Shown here: piece after piece, positions 59,041-64,000 of the stretch
How positions within the stretch are numbered: position 1 is the first letter of the stretch
How the letters are laid out: every line of letters begins with the position of its first letter
From: Dryococelus australis
Lineage: Eukaryota; Arthropoda; Insecta; Phasmatodea; Phasmatidae
NCBI GenBank assembly: GCA_029891345.1
Contig: CM057005.1
Coordinates: forward strand, 62,265,760 to 62,329,759
Length of the DNA: 64,000 nt
Direction of reading: 5' to 3'
Program-made: the position numbers and the translations under genes
The notes under the pieces: generated by a model
What the model was told of the DNA's origin: nothing
Database searches by the model: none
The model's input: the letters and a program-made list of their open reading frames with translations, nothing else

Positions 59041-59563
59041 CTATATCTTCTACAGATTATAGAACTAGTAGAATTTACAATACAGAATATAAATAGGACA
59101 ATTTTATTATTTTGATATAATATTTTAGTGGAAGCTGCTGACACTCTGTGAGGGTGATGTGCACCTCTATATTGTTCACAAACTCCGCCATGTAAGGTGT
59201 TAAATGTAATAATAGTGACAATGGTGCTGGAATTTCGTATTTGTTTTTAGAATACACATATGTTACACAAACAGAACATAAAAGCGATACAATAATGCCA
59301 TATTTTTATTATTACCAATTATCTGATGTGAAAGGATACGCAAACGTTACGTATAAAACATTTTTTATCATATGACACCCAATGTTTTATGATAGAAAAA
59401 TATATAACATAATGGAACGATTATTTTATTAAATGAATAAACCAACAAATATGTGCATTTGTCTCGTGAGATTCTTCTGCAGACACGTTACATGACATGC
59501 TTTAATTAAAATTAAATAAATTAAGACCAATACATTAAAAATCCAAGTCTCATAACTGATACA

Positions 59564-59628
59564 ATAGTCGATCAGTCTAAGGCGTCTGTCTATAAATACA
59601 AGGTCCCGCAGTTCGAGGCTGCCTGCTT
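59564..59628 (+). other. tRNA-like Pol III module inside element I
   Basis: TAGTCGATCAGTCTAAGGCG (A box) is followed by CCGCAGTTCGAGGCTGC (B box, with a T-arm-like inverted repeat GCAG/CTGC). Confidence 0.55.
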
Positions 59629-60145
59629 TCACAAGCAGTTTTCCAAGTCCTGAATAAGTACAAATAGCAGTGCTTATAGTCCGTCTCACGCTTGGATGGC
59701 AGTACAGGGCTTATGGCGCTCAATGTTGTCAGTTTGATTCAGCTTTTTGACTTAACCGGAAATCTGAGAAACAAATGCGCGGTGAAGTAAACGGCCTGAT
59801 TAAGGTAAATTTTATCTGTTTACCTCCCTGCCAACTCGTAAAGGAATCCAATCCTGCGACGCAAAGCTAAGCGGCTCCTTTGAAACTGAAGCCTGTGAGA
59901 AACCCTATCATTGTGATTGGACTGCGTGCACGCAGCATATATAGTTTTCTTTTTCGAAGTTGCAAAAGAATAACTTACCAGGCAACAGCGCCCGCAGAAA
60001 CAAGGGCAGCATTAACGACAGAAATCGTGCATTGGAAAGAGAGAGTGAATGTCCATTACACCGCACACTGAAATCTAAGAGAGACGCTCTATATCTACGA
60101 GCCGAAGAGGGAATTACAACAGACGACACAAGATGGCTAGTACTA

Positions 60146-60460
60146 CCATGTCGCTCAATGAAGACAACAGAGCAGATAGTGAAGTTTACCATACGTTTTT
60201 TCTGGAGCCACCATGCCGCTCAGTAACGGCAACAGAACAGATAGTTCGGATTGCCATACACTTTTGATGGGCGCCCATGCCGCTCAGTAACGGCAAAACA
60301 GCAGATAGTTAGGATTACCATACGCTATTGCTGGGGCTACTGTGATACTCAGTTAAGGCAACATAACAGACTGTTAACACTACCATATGTTACTGCTGGG
60401 TGCACAATCAGCTTTGTAGCGACATTAGAGCAGCATTGTAGGGAATACCATACTGGATTA
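60146..60460. repeat. ~64-bp tandem array in element I, about 5 units
   Basis: Units carry CCATGCCGCTCAGTAACGGC, then AACAGAACAGATAGTT and ATTACCATACG. Starts fall at about 60146, 60211, 60275, 60338 and 60400. It differs in sequence from the 91-bp array. Confidence 0.85.
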
Positions 60461-60692
60461 TAGTCATAACCCTACTCGTTTGTCATCACAATATTCTATT
60501 CTTTAGAAAGTAATACCGTCACTGATTTGTGGCACACTGACCTTTTACAATATGTTCTGCTGGCGTTATCATATAGGCGGTCTACCTTTAACAATATTCG
60601 TAGGGTAGCCACAATCAGACTGTTGTCCCTATTTTAACAATCTTGGAGGGTAATGACTACAGAATTATGGTTACAACATTTTTCTTTCAGTG

Positions 60693-61400
60693 TAAAAGAT
60701 CTCATCGTAGTTGAGATCAGTTATCTCAAGTTGGGACTTCATTGGAGAGAGTTAATAACATTGCACTATAAGAGACTTTGCCGTGTGACCGCTGTAAGGT
60801 GATAAGCATATTTTCATACAGAAGTTTACCATCTAGTCAAAAAATGCTCTAACGTCAATCTTTCGGTCATCCTAGCTAGTAAACTGACTACAGTACATTT
60901 CAAGAGGTGGGTAATCCAGAGATTATATTTTAAAATCTTCTGAATTAATATTTTGCCATTGAAAACTCTAACGTAGGACGTCTAAGGACGCCCTTGGGTT
61001 TGCTGTACATTAAAGAAAGGGCGATATTCATAAAGTCGAATGAGTTATTTTATTCCTACGGATTATATTGTGCCAATGAAATATGTTTTAAGAATACGTA
61101 TATGCTGGGTGAGGCGTATTTCGATCGACAGATTTTGTGATCCTCATGCAAAATCAAGTGTGAGAAATATACAGGACACATTACACCTAAACTGAATATT
61201 ATGTTTTATTATATATATATATATGTATTTTTATAATGTATAATTTTTTATTCTTGTGTCAGAAACGTGACTGATACAGAGTTACAACAATTCTGAGAAA
61301 CATTACATAATTTATCACCAGTATGTGGAACATCCAGCACATTCTTCGAGGCTAAAGTAGGAGGTCTTCTGTGCACAAAGTTGGATACACTCAACATTGA
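60693..61400. other. Unassigned AT-rich DNA
   Basis: A short (TA)n lies at 61208-61222. No gene is seen. Confidence 0.35.
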
Positions 61401-61652
61401 GTAACGAGATTTGGGCGATTAGCTCTTAACAGCGAGGTCTTGAGAACCGATGAGGGTGAAGTGAGGTGAATATGGAGCAGCGCCGGAGTGAAAGGGCGGG
61501 AAAAACGGGAGATCCTCGAGAAAACCCGCCGACCAACGGCATCACCCGGCGCAATTCCCACATGCGAAAATCTGGAGTTACCCGGCCGGGAATTGAACCC
61601 GTATCGCCCTGGTAGGAGGCGAGTAGGCTAACCGCACAGCCACTGTAGCCCC
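61401..61652 (-). mobile_element. tRNA-derived SINE, copy S6, with 15-bp target duplication
   Basis: The head on the minus strand has GTGGCTGTGCGGTTAGCCTA and GGGTTCAATTCCCGG; the tail has CATCGGTTCTCAAGACCTCG. It is flanked by TACACTCAACATTGA (61386-61400) and TACACTCGACATTGA (61653-61667), one mismatch apart. This is the most complete copy. Confidence 0.92.
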
Positions 61653-61667
61653 TACACTCGACATTGA

Positions 61668-63128
61668 AGAATGTGGCTGACAATCTGGTCTTCTCCGCAA
61701 TCGTATATGATGTTAACTTTAATATAGCCCCACCTTACCAAGCTCACCTTGGATCTTCAACTGAATGTTAATAAAAATACAATCCATTTAAATTCGAGTT
61801 TTCAACTATACTTTAGCTTCGTTTCAATTTGCTTTGCAAAAATAAACTACAATACTTCGGACATTGTTTAATGATTTATTGCATGCAACGTATTTACTGT
61901 TAATATCCATGCACATTTGATGCTGGGTTATAAAGCAGTTAAACCTAGTTAGCAAAAATGGGTCTCTTGTTGCAACTGCCCAGGACCTACTGTTTACGTG
62001 TAAAATGCACACAAACCTTTCGACGGCAGCTACGCAGTTCCAGGTGCTGACTGCCACCAGAAAAAAAACAGGCCATTTCAGCACTGTAAGCTTATTAATG
62101 TATGGTACATGTTGCTTTCAATATATGTTAAAAATGTCCGCCACTATCCTCTATACAGGATGTACAATCAGGGATTTCCGAGAGCTATGGTGGCTCTGAG
62201 AGCGCTATGGTTGGCCCCACTAGAGATCACGCTGAACTAGCCTTGTAGAGGTTTATATTTAAAGAAAATGAGGTTTTACGTGTTATTGTAAAAAATGTTT
62301 GTTTCGTTTGATAAGTTCTGTTTTTTTTTCCCCCCTTCGAACTAAAAGTGAGAATATACTCTTTATTGTTCACGTTTTACCTATTTTCGGCTTTACAGGC
62401 CACCTCAAAGGCACGGGTCCCATGTACACAGCCATAGCTTCCACCCCCTCTCAATCTCACTGGGCACAGGAGCATACCATAGACGCTTGTACGTAGTATT
62501 GCCTATGTACTAGGTGCTGTATCACTGCATCCGAAGCTTTGTGTGCGTTAAACACTAAAACAGTGGGTCCTGGGCAATTGCAACAAGAGGATAATTTTTT
62601 GTTCACTAGGCCATACTGCTCAGTATGCCAGCATTAATTTTCATTATCCTTGGCGGTGAAAAAGTGGCCTGCAAAAAGAGGATGGCCATCCCTATTATTC
62701 TCATTACTAAGGAAGGTTTCAGTGAGAGTTTGCTCTTAGGTTTGAAATCCCCGTAACATAAAACAATGTCCGGAGTGTTGAAGTTTACTTTCTCTTCGTT
62801 TCCGATATTTCGTAAGAATAAATGTTAAAATCTCACAATTGAAAGGCTTATATCTCCCTTAATATCCCATTTAGGTATAGTGTCATAACTATTTGTCACT
62901 GGATTTTGCATAAGGAAACATCCATCGAAGATTTTTGGTTGAATTCTGCCCAATCAGTATTGCTACTGTGATATATTGGAGAAACTGTGTAATATTTGTC
63001 GACACATTTAATATGTCATTAGCGCGATACATTGTGAATATCAGTGGTGTACATCTCAGTTATCTTACGGAACAAGAGATAGGCGAGGTCAAGGGTGTTG
63101 CACGGAGGCCTATCTGGCGTTGTTGCAG
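61668..63128. other. Unassigned, upstream of the receptor exon
   Basis: 62200-62640 contains a worn low-copy repeat related to about 40680-40760. The immediate upstream part of the long open frame (62935-63128) is AT-rich and unlike receptor sequence, so it is taken as intron. Confidence 0.4.
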
Positions 63129-63350
63129 GAGCAAGGTGGCTGCAGCGCTGCTCAACAAGCACCTGCAGATAAACGGCATCACGAGCGGCCTGGCAACCAT
63201 GCAGCAGCCTCTCAACGGCAGCGCGAGCCTGCCCTCGCAGGCCGAACCTATCGCCACCAGCAGCAAAATGAAGCGAGAGCGCAAGGCGGCCCGTACACTC
63301 GGCATCATCATGTCCGCCTTCCTCGCCTGTTGGCTGCCCTTCTTCCTCTG
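63129..63350 (+). CDS. Octopamine beta-type amine GPCR, internal exon (ICL3 end and TM6)
   Basis: The exon encodes the distal third intracellular loop and TM6 of a class A biogenic-amine receptor. The basic segment [15 protein letters not shown] is followed by the TM6 CWLPFFLW core, where CWxP is the class A toggle motif. [10 protein letters not shown] with LPFFLW is the pattern I associate with insect beta-adrenergic-like octopamine receptors, plasma-membrane receptors that couple to Gs and raise cAMP. The exon starts after GCGTTGTTGCAG (AG at 63127-63128) and ends within the Trp codon at the donor TG|GTGAGT (63351). This phase-2 break after FFLW is an intron position I recall for this family. 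An earlier acceptor at about 63040 is possible. TM1-TM5 and TM7 lie outside the window or in unseen exons. Other aminergic subtypes are the alternative. Confidence 0.8.
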
Positions 63351-63356
63351 GTGAGT
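63351..63356 (+). promoter_or_regulatory. 5' splice donor of the receptor exon
   Basis: GTGAGT follows CTTCCTCTG directly, a near-consensus donor splitting the Trp codon after its second base. Confidence 0.8.
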
Positions 63357-63865
63357 GCCGCGACGTACCCATGCTTCCTGTAGCGAGCTCCGTACTATAA
63401 TCGTCCTTCATATCGCAAGTCTCATGCTGTACTCGTCATTCCTTCGGCAAGTATCTTGCAAATATCGTGCAGTACTTGTCCTTCATATTGCAAGTCTTAT
63501 GCTGCACTCGTCCTTCCTTCGGCAAGTATCTTGCTTCACTCTTCCTCCTTACAAATATCGTGCTGTACTTGCCCTTCATATGGCAAGTCTCATGCTGTAC
63601 TTGTTCTTCTTGGGATAAGTCTCAAGCTGCAATCGTCCTTCCTGGGTAAGTTTATTCTGCACTCGTACTCGTCCTTCCTGGGGCAGGTTTCATGGTGCAT
63701 TCGTTCTTCCTCTGGCAAGTTTAGCGCTTCACTTACTCATGTGGCGAGTACCATGCTGTACATTTTTCCTTTCGCGAATCTTGTGTTGTACTCGTCCTTC
63801 TCTTTAAAAATTTTATTATGTAATTCTTCTTTCCTGGAGCGAGACCATTATTGTATCTGATCTCC
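63357..63865 (+). repeat. Degenerate ~32-bp intronic repeat beginning at the splice donor
   Basis: About 14 imperfect units follow the pattern GTACTCGTCCTTC-n4-GGCAAGT-TCATGCT. GCAAGT-like cores fall near 63415, 63447, 63490, 63522, 63583, 63615, 63646, 63683, 63715 and 63744. The first unit resembles the exon junction itself (CTTCTTCCTCTGGTGAGT versus GTTCTTCCTCTGGCAAGT at about 63703). Peptide-repeat frames here (63355-63860) are not genes. Confidence 0.8.
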
Positions 63866-64000
63866 CTGGTGCTAGTTACATGATCTTCTCGTCCTTCTTG
63901 TAGTTATTCCCATGTTGCACCCAATCCTCCTATCTATACGACCATGCTGTATCGCTCCTTCCTATTCATCTTATTCCCGTATGATTATTTACATGCTGTA
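63866..64000 (+). other. Intron continuation
   Basis: CT-rich intronic sequence with fading repeat similarity (CCATGCTGTATCGCTCCTTC). Confidence 0.5.

Larger units (their letters stand above)
57730..60692. mobile_element. Element I, 2.96 kb (CACTG termini, tRNA-like core, two tandem arrays)
   Basis: Left end CACTGAAACAAATCAGCAGA; right end on the minus strand CACTGAAAGAAAAATGTTGT. The left subterminal palindrome ACAGAACAGTTCTGT lies at about 57760-57774. The interior holds a roughly 91-bp tandem array (58100-59040), a tRNA-like module (59564-59628) and a roughly 64-bp tandem array (60146-60460). The right end shares sequence with element D (TGTCCCTATTTTAACAATCT against TGTCCCTATTTAAACTGTCT). 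No transposase frame is present. Confidence 0.7.

Noticed and set aside
61426..61683. 85-codon minus-strand frame
   Set aside because: It lies almost entirely in SINE S6.
62935..63128. N-terminal part of the long frame continuous with the receptor exon
   Set aside because: It is AT-rich and unlike receptor sequence, and an acceptor lies at 63127-63128, so it is probably intron.
63355..63860. Overlapping open frames with repeated Ser/Leu-rich peptides downstream of the receptor exon
   Set aside because: They start after the splice donor and simply translate the degenerate intronic repeat in several frames.

Overview
The window looks like eukaryotic, non-coding-rich DNA from an insect with a large, AT-rich, transposon-filled genome. 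The insect call rests on one clear protein-coding exon on the + strand (63129-63350). It encodes the end of the third intracellular loop and TM6 of an octopamine-beta-type amine receptor and ends at a GTGAGT splice donor. No complete host gene is visible; much of the window is best read as intron or intergenic sequence of a very long gene. Two further GC-rich exon candidates with in-frame stops (41974-42074 and 50541-50651) are unassigned. A polyneopteran-type insect is plausible, but that is inference only.

Layout. (1) 0.2-7.3 kb: repeat J, two copies of CACTG-ended element A, SINE and MITE-B copies. (2) 7.4-21.5 kb: a decayed gag-pol-env Ty3/gypsy-type retroelement on the minus strand. It runs collinearly from gag (20.3 kb) through protease, RT and RNase H (to about 17.0 kb), then integrase (14.7-13.7 kb), envelope (13.1-11.3 kb), a G-rich polypurine tract and a 663-bp 3' LTR (7410-8072). 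A 1.16-kb LTR-like sequence lies just upstream of gag, and a second copy sits inverted between RNase H and integrase. The two outer ends of the block abut two halves of one MITE-B copy. (3) 21.5-36.9 kb: dense MITEs (B, C, G, H, D families), SINEs, and inverted MITE-B pairs. (4) 38.2-39.1 kb: a 74-bp minisatellite with a five-unit higher-order repeat. (5) 44.5-45.0 kb: a foldback element with 200-bp arms. (6) 47.5-50.2 kb: element F nested in element H, a second H copy that shows the empty site, and a Tc1/mariner-type transposase relic. (7) 53.3-55.5 kb: element E nested in element D. (8) 57.7-60.7 kb: large element I with two tandem arrays. (9) 61.4-64.0 kb: a SINE with target duplication, the receptor exon, and a degenerate roughly 32-bp repeat starting at the exon's splice donor.

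The most unusual signal is a recurring architecture. Elements A, E, F and I have different sequences, but all carry CACTG-like inverted termini and arrays of a short element-specific word in both orientations. All also carry a tRNA-like module with A and B boxes near the middle. I do not recognise a named superfamily with this layout. Families B, C and G share a terminal motif around GGCTGTTCACGGTAAA and TA target sites, so they look mobilised by one transposase type that is not encoded here.
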